64,000 nt of DNA from Solwaraspora sp. WMMD1047 (lineage in GTDB: Bacteria > Actinomycetota > Actinomycetes > Mycobacteriales > Micromonosporaceae), in NCBI RefSeq assembly GCF_029626155.1, contig NZ_JARUBL010000001.1, positions 1,984,001 to 2,048,000 on the forward strand, in the 5' to 3' direction. Numbering within the stretch: the first letter of the stretch is position 1; the number at the start of each line of letters is the position of its first letter. Shown here in pieces: positions 30,972 through 40,234 of the stretch. The notes below the pieces were generated by a model that saw nothing but the letters and a program-made list of their open reading frames with translations, did no database searches and was not told where the DNA came from. The translations under genes were made by a program, and so were the position numbers.

Positions 30972-33900
30972 TCACTCCTGCGGCGGCGGTGTCCAGGCCA
31001 CCTGGACCACCGCCGCGCCGGTCCGCCGGCTCACGAACTGGCCCTGCCCGGGTGGGCGGACGCTCGGCTTCACGTCGGCGACCAGGGCGCCCTCGTCGCG
31101 CGACCCGGACAGCACCAGCCCGGGCGAGCCGAGTTCCCGCAGCCGCTGGACCACCGGCTCGTACAGTGCCCGGCCGGCGCCGCCGCTGCGGCGCGCGACG
31201 ATCAGGTGCAGGCCGATGTCGCGGGCCTGCGGCAGCAGCTCCACCAGCGGCAGCAGCGGGTTGCCGCCCTGGGTGGCGACCAGGTCGTAGTCGTCGACCA
31301 GGACGAACATCTCCGGGCCGCTCCACCAGCTCCGGCGGCGTAGCTGTTCGGCGGTGACGTCCGGTCCGGGCAGCCGGGCCCGCATGCCCTGGGCGATCTC
31401 CGGCATGACGGCGGTCAGCGACGGCTCGGAGCCGGCGTAGCCGAGCAGGTGGTCGCCGCCCACCACGTCGAGCAGCCCGCGCCGGTAGTCGACCACCAGG
31501 ATCGCCGCACCGGCCGGCGAGTAGCGGTCCTGGATGCCCCGGGCCAGCAGCCGCAGCAGGTTGGTCTTGCCGGACTCGGTGTCGCCGAACGCGATCAGGT
31601 GCGGGTCGGCGGCGAAGTCGACCCGGACCGGCTTGAGGTCGTGTTCGGCGATCCCGATCGGGATCGCGGTGCCGCCCGGTTCGGCCGCCGGCAGGTCCGC
31701 CGCCGGCACCAGGCGCGGCAGCAGGCGTACCGGTGGGGCCGGCTCGCCCGGCCAGGCCGCCGCCACCCGGGACACCAGGTCGGTAACCCCGCCGGCCAGG
31801 TCGTCGGCGCGTCCCACCCCGTCGAGTCGGGGCAGCGCGGTCAGGAAGTGCAGCTTCTCCTCGGTGATCCCGCGGCCGGGTTCGCCGGCCGGCACCCCGG
31901 ACGCGGCCCGCCGGTCGATCGCCGAGTCGGCCGGGTCGCCCAGCCGCAGCTCGAACTGGGTGCCGAGGGTGTCGCGCAGCGCCGGGCGGACCTCCATCCA
32001 GCGGTTCACCGACAGGATCACGTGGATGCCGAACCCGAGGCCGCGCGCCGCGAGGGTGTTGACGGCCTCCTCCAGCGCCTCGAACTCCTGGCGCAGCGTC
32101 AGCCAGCCGTCGATGATCAGGAAGACGTCGCCGAACGGGCGGCCGTCCGGCCCGGCCGGCCGGTCGCGCCGGAACGCCGCCGCGGAGTCGAGGCCGAGCC
32201 GCTGGAACAGCTCCTCCCGGTCGGCCAGCAGCCCGGTCAGTTCGGCGACGATCCGCCGGCACCGTTCGGCGTCCAGCCGGGTGGCGTACCCGCTGGTGTG
32301 TGGCAGCCCGGCCAGTGCGGCGCACCCGCCGCCGGCCAGGTCCAGCACGAAGAACTGCACCTCGCGCGGGGTGTGGGTGACGGCCAGCGCGGCGGCCAGC
32401 GTACGCAGCAGGGTGGTCTTGCCGCTCTGCGGGGCGCCGACCACCACCGCGTTGCCGGCCGCCCCGGACAGGTCGGCCCAGAGCAGGTCGCGCCGCTGCT
32501 CGAACGGCTTGTCCACAATGGCCACCGGCACGGTGAGCTGCCCGTTGCCGGCCCAGCCGTCCGGCCCCAGCCCGCGCGCCGACACCGTCAGCGGCGGCAG
32601 GATCTGGTCCAGCGCGGGCGGTTCGGCCAGCGGCGGCAGCCAGATCTGGTACGCCGGCGGCCCGTGCCCGTCGAGCCGACCGAGCAGCGTCTCCATCACC
32701 GACGCGGCCTCCGCGTCCGCGTCCGGCCGCGGGGCGGCGTCCGGCGGCGGGATGGCGGCCGGCCGGGCGACGAGGTCCGCCGCCGGCCCGCCGGCCGCCG
32801 GCCCCAGACCGAAGATCACCGGGTACGACCGCAGCGTCCCCGGGGTGGCCGGGTTCCCGCCCCGCTCCGCCGGCATCGCCCCCGACACGTAGGCGGCCTT
32901 GAACCGCAGCAGCGTGCTGGTGTCGGTGCGCAGGTAGCCGCCGCCCGGCTCGGCCGGCAGCTCGTACGCGTCGGGCACGCCGAGCACCGCCCGGCTCTCC
33001 GAGGCGGAGAAGGTACGCAGCCCGACCCGGTAGCTCAGGTGGCTGTCCAGCCCGCGCAGCCGGCCCTCCTCCAGCCGCTGCGAGGCGAGCAGCAGGTGGA
33101 CGGCGAGGCTGCGGCCGAGCCGGCCGATCATGACGAACAGGTCGACGAACTCGGGCCGGCTCGACAGGAGCTCGCTGAACTCGTCGATGATCACCAGCAG
33201 GGAGGGGATCGGGTCGAGGTTCGCGCCCGCCTGCCGGGCCCGCTCGTAGTCGCGGACCGAGGCGTAGTTGCCGGCCGACCGGAGCAGCTCCTGGCGGCGG
33301 ACCAGCTCGCCGCGCAACGCGTCGCCCATCCGGTCCACCAGGCTCAGCTCGGCGGCCAGGTTCGTGATCACCGCGCAGGTGTGCGGCAGCGCGGTCATGC
33401 CGGCGAAGGTGGCGCCGCCCTTGAAATCGATGAGCGCGAAGTTGAGCGTCTCCGAGGAATGTGTGACGGCCAGCCCGGTGACCAGGGTGCGCAGCAGCTC
33501 ACTCTTGCCGGAGCCGGTCGCCCCGATCACCAGCCCGTGCGGCCCCATCCCGCCCTCGGCCGACTCCTTGAGGTCCAGCTCCAGTGGCTGGCCCTGCGGG
33601 TCCAGGCCGATCGGGATCCGGAGCCGGTCGCGGGCCGGCCGGGGCCGCCAACTGACCGCCGGGTCGAGCGCGCGGGGGTCACCGACCCCGAGCAGGTCGA
33701 CGAGGCCGAGCGCGCCGAGCGCGGGCGCGTCCCGGTGCGGCGCCGGCACGTGGTACGCGGTCAGCCGCCGGGCCATCGCCTCCGCCGAGGCCGGGTCGAG
33801 CCGGTCGACGGCACCGACCAGGGTGGTGCCGCCGGCCTTGCGGATGCCGAGCCGGCCCTGTTCGGCGACGAGTCGCAGCTCGGTCGGGCCGGCCGGGCCG

Positions 33901-35228
33901 GGCCGGTCGCCGATCTCGATGACGGTCACACCGGCCAGCCCCGTCCCGCCCGCCAACGCCGCCCGGACCCGCTCGTCGACCCGGCTGCCGGCCCGGCCGT
34001 CGGTGCTGTTTTCCGAACTGCCGTGGGCGCTGCCGGCGGACCGGCCGGCGGTGCCGACCGGATCGGCGGCCGGACCGTCGATGACCACCACGAGATGAGG
34101 TCGGCCGCCGCCCGGGCCGGCTCCCGTGCCCTTGCCGGTGGCCCCGCCGCCGAGGGCTGAGCCTGCCCCGAGCGCAGAGCCGCCGAACGCCGTGCCGCCT
34201 GCGCCGCCGAGCGCTGCACCACCCGCGCCGCCGAGCGCCGTGCCGCCGGCGTTGAACGCCGAGCCGCCCGCACCGCCGCCGGTGAGTGCCAGCCCGCCGC
34301 CGGTCGAGGGGCCGCCGGGGCGGAACGGCGGCCGGCCGGCGAGGTCGTCGGCCAGCAGGTCACCGAGGGATTCCAGGTCGGCGGCGTAGAGCCGCAGCGG
34401 TCCCGAGGCGTCGCGGTCGGTCGGGTGGCCGGCGTGCGGCAGCCACTTCACCCACTCCCAGTGGCCGCGCCGCTGGCCGGCGGCGCAGACGGCGATCCGC
34501 AGGTCGTCCGGGGCGCTGAAGGTGGCGAGCTGGGCGAGCATCGCCCGGGTCAGGTCCCGGCCGGTGGCCGGGTCACCGGAGATGGTGACCCGGGCGAAGG
34601 CGCGCAGCGACACCGCGACCGGCAGGTCGGCCACCGTGGCGTGGGCGCGGATGAAGTGCCGCAGCGAGGTCGAGGCGACCGGGTCCAGGTCCTCCAGCGG
34701 GGCGGTCTGCGGTGGACGCAGGGCGGTACCGAGCCGTTGCGGACCCAGTGCCACCCGTACCCGGCCGAAGTCGCCGTCACCGGCGCGGCGTTGGAACATC
34801 CGGGCCGTGCCGGCGAACTGCCACAGGTCGGCGGGGTCCGGCAGCGCCCGCAGCAGCCCGGCCCGCTGCCGGGCGGCCACCTGCCGGATGGTGCCGCGCA
34901 ACCCGGCCAGGTAACGGAGGTAGTCGCGGCGCTCGTCGTTGATCTGGGCCTTCTTGGCGGCGCCGCCCCTCGACAGTGTCATCACCACCATGCCGACCAT
35001 CACGACGACGAAGAGGGCGCCGAAGACGAACGTCATCACGCCGCCTGACCGTCCTATATAGACGAAGGACATGGCGCCCATGCCGAGCATCATCGGCAAC
35101 ATGAAGAGCAGCTGACTGGTTCCGCTGCCGGAGCCGCGGGGCAGCGCGGGCGGTGCCTGCAGGGCGATCTCGGCGGGTTGCTGGTCGGCGTACCCGGTCC
35201 GGGATCTGGGCTGACTTTCGACGGACAT
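30972..35228 (-). CDS. eccC: EccC, three-domain FtsK/SpoIIIE-type ATPase of type VII secretion
   Basis: 1418 aa from ATG 35228, with GGGAGGG 4 nt upstream. It recognises and drives WXG100 substrates through the channel. Two membrane helices lie near the N-terminus (LLFMLPMMLGMGAMSFVYIG and VMTFVFGALFVVVMVGMVV). Three ATPase domains follow: Walker A GATGSGKSELL with Walker B LLVIIDEFSELL; GAPQSGKTTLL with FLIIDGWL; GDTESGKTNLL with MFVLVDDYD. It is a fused EccCa-EccCb form. A Gly/Ala-rich repeat (GGAGGTAFGGSALG) separates the first domain from the membrane part. Confidence 0.95.
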   Translation of the reverse strand: MSVESQPRSRTGYADQQPAEIALQAPPALPRGSGSGTSQLLFMLPMMLGMGAMSFVYIGRSGGVMTFVFGALFVVVMVGMVVMTLSRGGAAKKAQINDERRDYLRYLAGLRGTIRQVAARQRAGLLRALPDPADLWQFAGTARMFQRRAGDGDFGRVRVALGPQRLGTALRPPQTAPLEDLDPVASTSLRHFIRAHATVADLPVAVSLRAFARVTISGDPATGRDLTRAMLAQLATFSAPDDLRIAVCAAGQRRGHWEWVKWLPHAGHPTDRDASGPLRLYAADLESLGDLLADDLAGRPPFRPGGPSTGGGLALTGGGAGGSAFNAGGTALGGAGGAALGGAGGTAFGGSALGAGSALGGGATGKGTGAGPGGGRPHLVVVIDGPAADPVGTAGRSAGSAHGSSENSTDGRAGSRVDERVRAALAGGTGLAGVTVIEIGDRPGPAGPTELRLVAEQGRLGIRKAGGTTLVGAVDRLDPASAEAMARRLTAYHVPAPHRDAPALGALGLVDLLGVGDPRALDPAVSWRPRPARDRLRIPIGLDPQGQPLELDLKESAEGGMGPHGLVIGATGSGKSELLRTLVTGLAVTHSSETLNFALIDFKGGATFAGMTALPHTCAVITNLAAELSLVDRMGDALRGELVRRQELLRSAGNYASVRDYERARQAGANLDPIPSLLVIIDEFSELLSSRPEFVDLFVMIGRLGRSLAVHLLLASQRLEEGRLRGLDSHLSYRVGLRTFSASESRAVLGVPDAYELPAEPGGGYLRTDTSTLLRFKAAYVSGAMPAERGGNPATPGTLRSYPVIFGLGPAAGGPAADLVARPAAIPPPDAAPRPDADAEAASVMETLLGRLDGHGPPAYQIWLPPLAEPPALDQILPPLTVSARGLGPDGWAGNGQLTVPVAIVDKPFEQRRDLLWADLSGAAGNAVVVGAPQSGKTTLLRTLAAALAVTHTPREVQFFVLDLAGGGCAALAGLPHTSGYATRLDAERCRRIVAELTGLLADREELFQRLGLDSAAAFRRDRPAGPDGRPFGDVFLIIDGWLTLRQEFEALEEAVNTLAARGLGFGIHVILSVNRWMEVRPALRDTLGTQFELRLGDPADSAIDRRAASGVPAGEPGRGITEEKLHFLTALPRLDGVGRADDLAGGVTDLVSRVAAAWPGEPAPPVRLLPRLVPAADLPAAEPGGTAIPIGIAEHDLKPVRVDFAADPHLIAFGDTESGKTNLLRLLARGIQDRYSPAGAAILVVDYRRGLLDVVGGDHLLGYAGSEPSLTAVMPEIAQGMRARLPGPDVTAEQLRRRSWWSGPEMFVLVDDYDLVATQGGNPLLPLVELLPQARDIGLHLIVARRSGGAGRALYEPVVQRLRELGSPGLVLSGSRDEGALVADVKPSVRPPGQGQFVSRRTGAAVVQVAWTPPPQE

Positions 35229-35402
35229 GGACCCTCCCCGGGCTGGCCATGGTGGACGGACCTCCCCACCGTGGCCGGTCGGCCGGGTCGGCGCCATCGG
35301 TACTTGCACGGGCCGGCCGTGGGTATTTCTGCCGTTCAACCCGGCGCACCGCGCTGCCTACGCTGCCGGCACAAGGTTTCCGACAGGGTGAGGACGGCTG
35401 CC

Positions 35403-35744
35403 ATGTCAGCGGGTAGTGGCTACCAGGTTGGCATCGAGGAGATGCGCGGGGTGATCCGTGGCCTGATGGAGGTCACGGCCCAGATCGAGACAACGGTCGG
35501 CCAGCTGGGCGCGCTGACCATTCCGGGTGGTTGCTTCGGCGGGGTGGGTACCTCCGTCGCGACCGCGAACGCCACGGTGCAGGCCCGCAGCGCGACCACC
35601 ATGGCCGCGCTCGTGGCCGCGCTGCAGGAACTCAACCGCCGGCTGACCACCACCGTCGACGGCTACGACCGGGCCGACCGGACCATCGCCGACACGCTCG
35701 GGGTGCTCGCCGCAGCGGACCGGCTGACCCAGCGGATGCGCTAG
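35403..35744 (+). CDS. EspC-like small ESX protein
   Basis: 113 aa from ATG 35403. It reads as a helical ESX-type protein: GYQVGIEEMRGVIRGLMEVT, then SATTMAALVAALQELNRRLT and YDRADRTIADTLGVL. YDRAD matches YxxxD. It resembles the EspC/DUF2580 group of ESX-associated proteins that are secreted together with larger substrates. Divergent from eccC across 174 nt that should hold both promoters. Confidence 0.75.
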   Translation: MSAGSGYQVGIEEMRGVIRGLMEVTAQIETTVGQLGALTIPGGCFGGVGTSVATANATVQARSATTMAALVAALQELNRRLTTTVDGYDRADRTIADTLGVLAAADRLTQRMR

Positions 35745-35758
35745 GAAGCGAGGCAACC

Positions 35759-36658
35759 GTGTTCCAGGTCCCCAACTCCAGCGCCATCGACGCCGCCGCG
35801 ACCGGCGGCGGACCGGGCACGGTGGTGCTCCCGTCGATCGTCACCGGGCAACCGCAGTCGATCGTCACGTACGCCACGAACCTGGCCCAGCAGGTGGCGA
35901 AGCTGGCCGCGCTCTTCCAGGACGTCGACCGGGCCCGGCAGGAGCTGCGCAAGGTCTGGTCGGCCGGCTCCGCCTCCGACAACGCGGTGGAGAAACTGGT
36001 CAAGAGCGCCGAGGCGTTCAAGAAGATCTCCGACGCGGTCGAGAAGGTGATCACCGAGCTGACCTCCTCCGCGGAGCTCATCAAGATCGTGCAGGCCGCG
36101 TACCAGGCGGTGGTCCGGATGGTGAATCCGGTGGTCGCGGCGCTGCTGTCCAACCCGTACACGCAGGGCGCCGCGCGTGCCCTGGCCTCGTCCACCACGG
36201 CCGCGCTCAAGGGGTTCGTGACCTCCGTGCGGACCGCCCTGGACACCATCGGCCTGGTCAAGCTGGTGGCGGCGATCGCCGCCCTGGTGACCGTGGCCCG
36301 CGAGATCCACGGCCTGCTCTCCGGCACCCCTGCCGCGACCGCCGCCCCGGCCGCCCCACCGCCCGGCACGACCACGCCTGCCGTGACGACGCCTGGGGTG
36401 ACGGCGCCTGCCGTGACGGCGCCTGCCGTGACGGCGCCTGCCGTGACGGCGCCTGGGGTGGCGGCGCCTGGGGTGGCGGCGCCTGGGGTGGCGGCGCCGG
36501 GTGTCACCGCGCCTGCTGTGCCGGCGCCGGGTGGGACCGCGCCGACCGGTACGGCGCCGACCGGTACGGCGCCCGGGCGGGGTCCCGGGGCCAACGTCTG
36601 GATCGCGGTGGACCCGAGGACCGGACTGCGGGTCTGCGGCAACTCGGCCAACCCGTGA
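35759..36658 (+). CDS. ESX-associated protein with pentapeptide-repeat tail
   Basis: 299 aa from GTG 35759, 14 nt after the previous gene. The N-terminal two thirds are helical and partly hydrophobic (LSSIVTY-like start, AAYQAVVRMVNPVVAALLS, TIGLVKLVAAIAALVTVA). From residue about 205 a Pro-rich tail is built of T-A-P-A-V and A-A-P-G-V pentapeptides, encoded by 15-bp tandem units (about 36375-36570), ending WIAVDPRTGLRVCG. The tail looks like a cell-wall-spanning linker. Family not recognised; an ESX substrate is likely from position. Confidence 0.7.
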   Translation: MFQVPNSSAIDAAATGGGPGTVVLPSIVTGQPQSIVTYATNLAQQVAKLAALFQDVDRARQELRKVWSAGSASDNAVEKLVKSAEAFKKISDAVEKVITELTSSAELIKIVQAAYQAVVRMVNPVVAALLSNPYTQGAARALASSTTAALKGFVTSVRTALDTIGLVKLVAAIAALVTVAREIHGLLSGTPAATAAPAAPPPGTTTPAVTTPGVTAPAVTAPAVTAPAVTAPGVAAPGVAAPGVAAPGVTAPAVPAPGGTAPTGTAPTGTAPGRGPGANVWIAVDPRTGLRVCGNSANP

Positions 36659-36693
36659 CCAGAACCCCGAGCATCAGGAAGAGGAGATCAGTG

Positions 36694-37029
36694 ATGCAAC
36701 CGCAGAACACCGACCCCCGGCAGCTCGAAGCCGCCATGAACGACCTGCTGGAGCAGGTACGCGCCAGCACCGAGCGGGTCGACGAGCTGAACCGCTCGCT
36801 GGCCACCCGCGAGATCACCGGGTACGCCGGCAACGGTGAGGTGACCGTCCGGCTGCTCGGCAACGGCCGGTTCACCGAGGTCGTCATCGATCCCGACGCG
36901 CTGCGTCGGTTCGGCGCCGAGGACGTCGGCGCGTTGGTGCTGGAAGCGGTGAACGACGGCCTGCGCCGGATGCAGGAGGCCAACCAGGCGGCGTACGCGC
37001 CGCTGATGGCCGAGTCCGGGGAGGGATGA
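36694..37029 (+). CDS. YbaB/EbfC-family protein
   Basis: 111 aa from ATG 36694, with GAGGAG 8 nt upstream. The N-terminal coiled coil is AAMNDLLEQVRASTERVDEL; the central strands GNGEVTVRLLGNGRFTEVVI are characteristic of YbaB/EbfC nucleoid-associated proteins, followed by LVLEAVNDGLRRMQEANQAA. In ESX loci proteins of this fold (compare EspG-neighbour genes) may not bind DNA. It overlaps eccD (ATGA). Confidence 0.85.
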   Translation: MQPQNTDPRQLEAAMNDLLEQVRASTERVDELNRSLATREITGYAGNGEVTVRLLGNGRFTEVVIDPDALRRFGAEDVGALVLEAVNDGLRRMQEANQAAYAPLMAESGEG

Positions 37030-38684
37030 CCGTGCCCCGGATGGCTGCCGCACCGGCCGTGCCCGCCGGCGTGCCCGACGACTCGACGACAGTGCCGATC
37101 CGCATCGGCCAGATCCCCACCGTGCAGCTACCCGCCGGGCCGCTGCCCGTGGCTCAGCTGCCGGCCCCGCCGTCGCCCACTGGTGCGGTGTCCGCCGGGC
37201 CGGCCATCCCTGGGCCGGTGCCGGCCGGGCCAGTTGTCACCGCCGTGCCGGTGGCCCGGGCGGGTGGCCGGGCGGGCGGGAACGCACCGATGCCGATGCT
37301 CGGCGCGCCCCGGCGGGTAACGGTGGTCGCCCCGACCTCCCGGATCGACGTCGCGTTGCCGGCCCAGTGCACCGTGGCCGAGCTGGTGCCGATGCTTGTC
37401 GGCGTGACCGGTGCCGCCGCCGATCCGGCCGCACCCGGTCAGGGCTGGCGGCTGCGCCGGCTCGGCGGGCCGGCCTTACCACCGGAGAGCACGGTCGCCG
37501 GTGCCGAGATCCGCGACGGCGAGCTGCTGCAGCTCGTCAGCGACGGCGGTTCCGGCGGCGGACCGATCTTCGACGATCTGGTCGACGCGCTCGCCAGCGC
37601 CGTACAGGACCGGCCCGGGCGGTGGAGCGCAGCCGTCTCCCGGCGGATCGCCGCCGCCCTCGCGGCGGTCGGGTTCGCGGCGGCCGGGGTGCTGGTCACC
37701 GGCGTGGCGCCGGTCGCCGCCGCCGCGCTGGCCCTGGTGCTGCTGCTGGCCGGGGGTGCGCTGGCCCGGGCCGGGGGCCAGTCGCGGATCGGTGCCGCCG
37801 TCGCGTCCGGCGGTCTGGTGGCGGCGTTCTCGGCCGGCGCGGCGTTCGGCGGCTGGTCCGCGGGCCTCGCGCCCAGCGCCGGGACTGTCGCGCCCGGACT
37901 CGCGCCGAGCGCCGGGTCGGTCGCGGTCGGGCTCGCCGTCGCAGCCGGCTACGCCGTGCTGGCCGCCGTGCTCGTCGCCGATCAGGTCGCCTGGTTCGCC
38001 GCCACCGCGGGTGCCGCCGCCGGCGGCAGCGCGATCGCCGTGACGGTGCTGCTTGCCGGGGTGTCGCCGGTGGCCGCCGCCGCCGTCGCGGTGGTCGTCG
38101 TGCTGGTCGTCAGCCCGGCGTTCCCGCAGCTCGCACTGCGGCTGGCCCGGTTGCCGCTGCCGCGGATCCCGGCGGACGTCGCGGCGTTCCGGGCCGACGA
38201 GGAGCCGACCCCGGGGGACCGGGTCGCCGACCGTGCCCGGGTCGCCGAGACCGCGCTGACCGCGATGCTGGCCGGGATGTCCGCGATCGTGGTCGGCTGC
38301 GCCGCGGCGCTGCTGCCCACCGGTAACCGCTGGGCCTGGCTGCTGGTCGGCTGCTGCGGGCTGGGCATGTGGCTGCGGTCCCGGGCGTACCTGAGCATCG
38401 GCCAGCGCTGCGCGGTGCTGGCCGGCGCGGCCCTGGCCCTGGCCGGCACCGGGCTGCGGCTGCTCGCCGCGGAGGGCGGCACGTTCCGGCTCTGGGTGTT
38501 GGCAGCGGTGCTCGCGGTCGCGGTGGTGGCGGTCGTGCACGCCATCCGGGTCGTCGGCCCGGCCCGCTCGCCGTACGGGCAGCGGCTGCTCGACGTCCTC
38601 GAATTCTGCTGCCTGGCCGCCCTGGTCCCGGTGGCGCTCGCCGTGCTCGGCGTCTACCCGGCGGTCCGCGGGCTCGGCGGCTGA
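37026..38684 (+). CDS. eccD: EccD, integral membrane channel subunit of type VII secretion
   Basis: 552 aa from ATG 37026. A Pro-rich 80-residue lead is followed by a ubiquitin-like domain (RRVTVVAPTSRIDVALPAQC, then VAGAEIRDGELLQLVSDGG), then many membrane helices (about eleven) from residue 210, e.g. AAALALVLLLAGGALA and AAAVAVVVVLVVSPAF. This is the standard EccD layout; EccD forms the vestibule of the inner-membrane pore. Confidence 0.95.
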   Translation: MTVPRMAAAPAVPAGVPDDSTTVPIRIGQIPTVQLPAGPLPVAQLPAPPSPTGAVSAGPAIPGPVPAGPVVTAVPVARAGGRAGGNAPMPMLGAPRRVTVVAPTSRIDVALPAQCTVAELVPMLVGVTGAAADPAAPGQGWRLRRLGGPALPPESTVAGAEIRDGELLQLVSDGGSGGGPIFDDLVDALASAVQDRPGRWSAAVSRRIAAALAAVGFAAAGVLVTGVAPVAAAALALVLLLAGGALARAGGQSRIGAAVASGGLVAAFSAGAAFGGWSAGLAPSAGTVAPGLAPSAGSVAVGLAVAAGYAVLAAVLVADQVAWFAATAGAAAGGSAIAVTVLLAGVSPVAAAAVAVVVVLVVSPAFPQLALRLARLPLPRIPADVAAFRADEEPTPGDRVADRARVAETALTAMLAGMSAIVVGCAAALLPTGNRWAWLLVGCCGLGMWLRSRAYLSIGQRCAVLAGAALALAGTGLRLLAAEGGTFRLWVLAAVLAVAVVAVVHAIRVVGPARSPYGQRLLDVLEFCCLAALVPVALAVLGVYPAVRGLGG

Positions 38685-38773
38685 TCAACAAAAGTTTTCC
38701 GGCCGGCGCGAACCGATCGCGGGGCCGGACGCGAAGTACCTGACGAGACAGCACCGGCATCGTGGAGCGAGCC

Positions 38774-40234
38774 ATGTGGACCCAGCGGGACCAGCTTCAG
38801 GCGTACCAGTTCCTCCGGCGGCGGATCGTGTCGGCGCTGCAGTTCGGCGACGCCAACCACCCGGCCGCGCCGGCCCGGCGGGTCCTGGTCGGCACGGCCG
38901 TCGGACTCGGCTGCGCGTTGCTCGTCACCGCCGGCTTCGGGATCTACGGCCTGTTCCGCCCCGGCAACAACGACAGCTGGCGGGAGGCGGGCCGGGTGGT
39001 GATCGAGAAGGAGTCCGGCGCCAGCTACGTGCTGGGCGAGGACGGGCGGCTGCACCCGGTGCTGAACTACGCGTCGGCGCGGCTGCTCGCCGGTGCCGGG
39101 GCGCGCACCGTGTCGGTCTCCGCCCGGTCGCTGGCCGGCGCGCCGCGCGGCCTGCCGCTGGGCATCCCGGGCGCGCCCACCTCGCTGCCGGCCCGCGACG
39201 CGCTGCTCACCGACGCCTGGTCGGTCTGCTCGTCCCGGCCGGCCGGCAGCGCCGAGGCGACCCCACCCAGCACCACCGTGACGGTCGGCGCCGCCGTCGC
39301 CGGCACCGACCTCGTCCCCGGCCAGGCGGTGCTCGTCCAGGCCGGCGACGTCTCGTACGCGATCACCGACGGCCGGCGGTTGCGGCTGCGCGGCGCGGCC
39401 GTCGCGGTTGCACTCGGCTACGACGGTGCCGCGCCGGTGCCGGTGACCGAATCCTGGGTGAACGCCATCCCGCCCGGTCCCGACCTGGCGCTGATCGAGG
39501 TCGCCGACAGCGGCGGGCGGGGACCCCGGCTCGGCGACCGGCGGACCACCGTCGGGCAGGTCCTGGTGGTGGCCAGCACCGTCCGCGACGAGCAGCGTTT
39601 CTATCTGGTACGCCCCGACGGGCTCGCCCCGATCACCGGCACCGAGGCCGAGCTGATCCTGAACAACAAGGCCAACCGGGCGGCGTACCCGGACGGGCCG
39701 CCGGCCGCCATCCCGGTCGCCGCGGCGGACGTGGCCGGAGTGGACGTGGCCGGGCCCCCGGCCGCCACCGGGGCAGCCGGGGTGGGGACAACCGGGGCGA
39801 CGCGGGCCGGCGACGGCCTGCCGGTGGCCGTACCGGCGCTGGTGGCCCTGCCCGCCGGTCAGCCGGCGCTCTGCGCGGTGCGCCGGGAGGCGACCACCTC
39901 GGTCCGCGTCTCCGCCGGGCCGCCGGTGGCCGGCGGCGGCCGGCCGGTCCCGGTCGCCCGCGGTACGCGCGACGCCCGCACCGCCGACTTCGTGCAGGTG
40001 CCGCCCGGCGCCGGGGTGCTGGTGGCCGAGCGGCAGTCGGCCACCGCCGAGACCGGCACCACCTATCTCGTCACCGACCAGGGGATGCGGTTCCCGCTCG
40101 GCGGCCCCGACGACGTGGCCGCGCTCGGCTACGACGGCGAACAGCCGGTACCGGTGGCCGCGGCGCTGCTGGCGCTGCTGCCCACCGGCACCCTGCTGGA
40201 CGCCGCCTCGGCCCGCCAGGCGGTGGCGCCATGA
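38774..40234 (+). CDS. eccB: EccB, membrane-anchored component of type VII secretion
   Basis: 486 aa from ATG 38774. The N-terminus MWTQRDQLQAYQFLRRRIVS is the family hallmark, followed by one membrane helix (VGLGCALLVTAGFGIYGLF) and a large outer domain with repeated beta units (SYVLGEDGRLHPVLNYASARLL, FYLVRPDGLAPI, TYLVTDQGMRFPL). A Pro/Ala/Gly stretch at about 320-345 is a flexible insert. EccB is expected to contact EccC and mycosin outside the membrane. Confidence 0.94.
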   Translation: MWTQRDQLQAYQFLRRRIVSALQFGDANHPAAPARRVLVGTAVGLGCALLVTAGFGIYGLFRPGNNDSWREAGRVVIEKESGASYVLGEDGRLHPVLNYASARLLAGAGARTVSVSARSLAGAPRGLPLGIPGAPTSLPARDALLTDAWSVCSSRPAGSAEATPPSTTVTVGAAVAGTDLVPGQAVLVQAGDVSYAITDGRRLRLRGAAVAVALGYDGAAPVPVTESWVNAIPPGPDLALIEVADSGGRGPRLGDRRTTVGQVLVVASTVRDEQRFYLVRPDGLAPITGTEAELILNNKANRAAYPDGPPAAIPVAAADVAGVDVAGPPAATGAAGVGTTGATRAGDGLPVAVPALVALPAGQPALCAVRREATTSVRVSAGPPVAGGGRPVPVARGTRDARTADFVQVPPGAGVLVAERQSATAETGTTYLVTDQGMRFPLGGPDDVAALGYDGEQPVPVAAALLALLPTGTLLDAASARQAVAP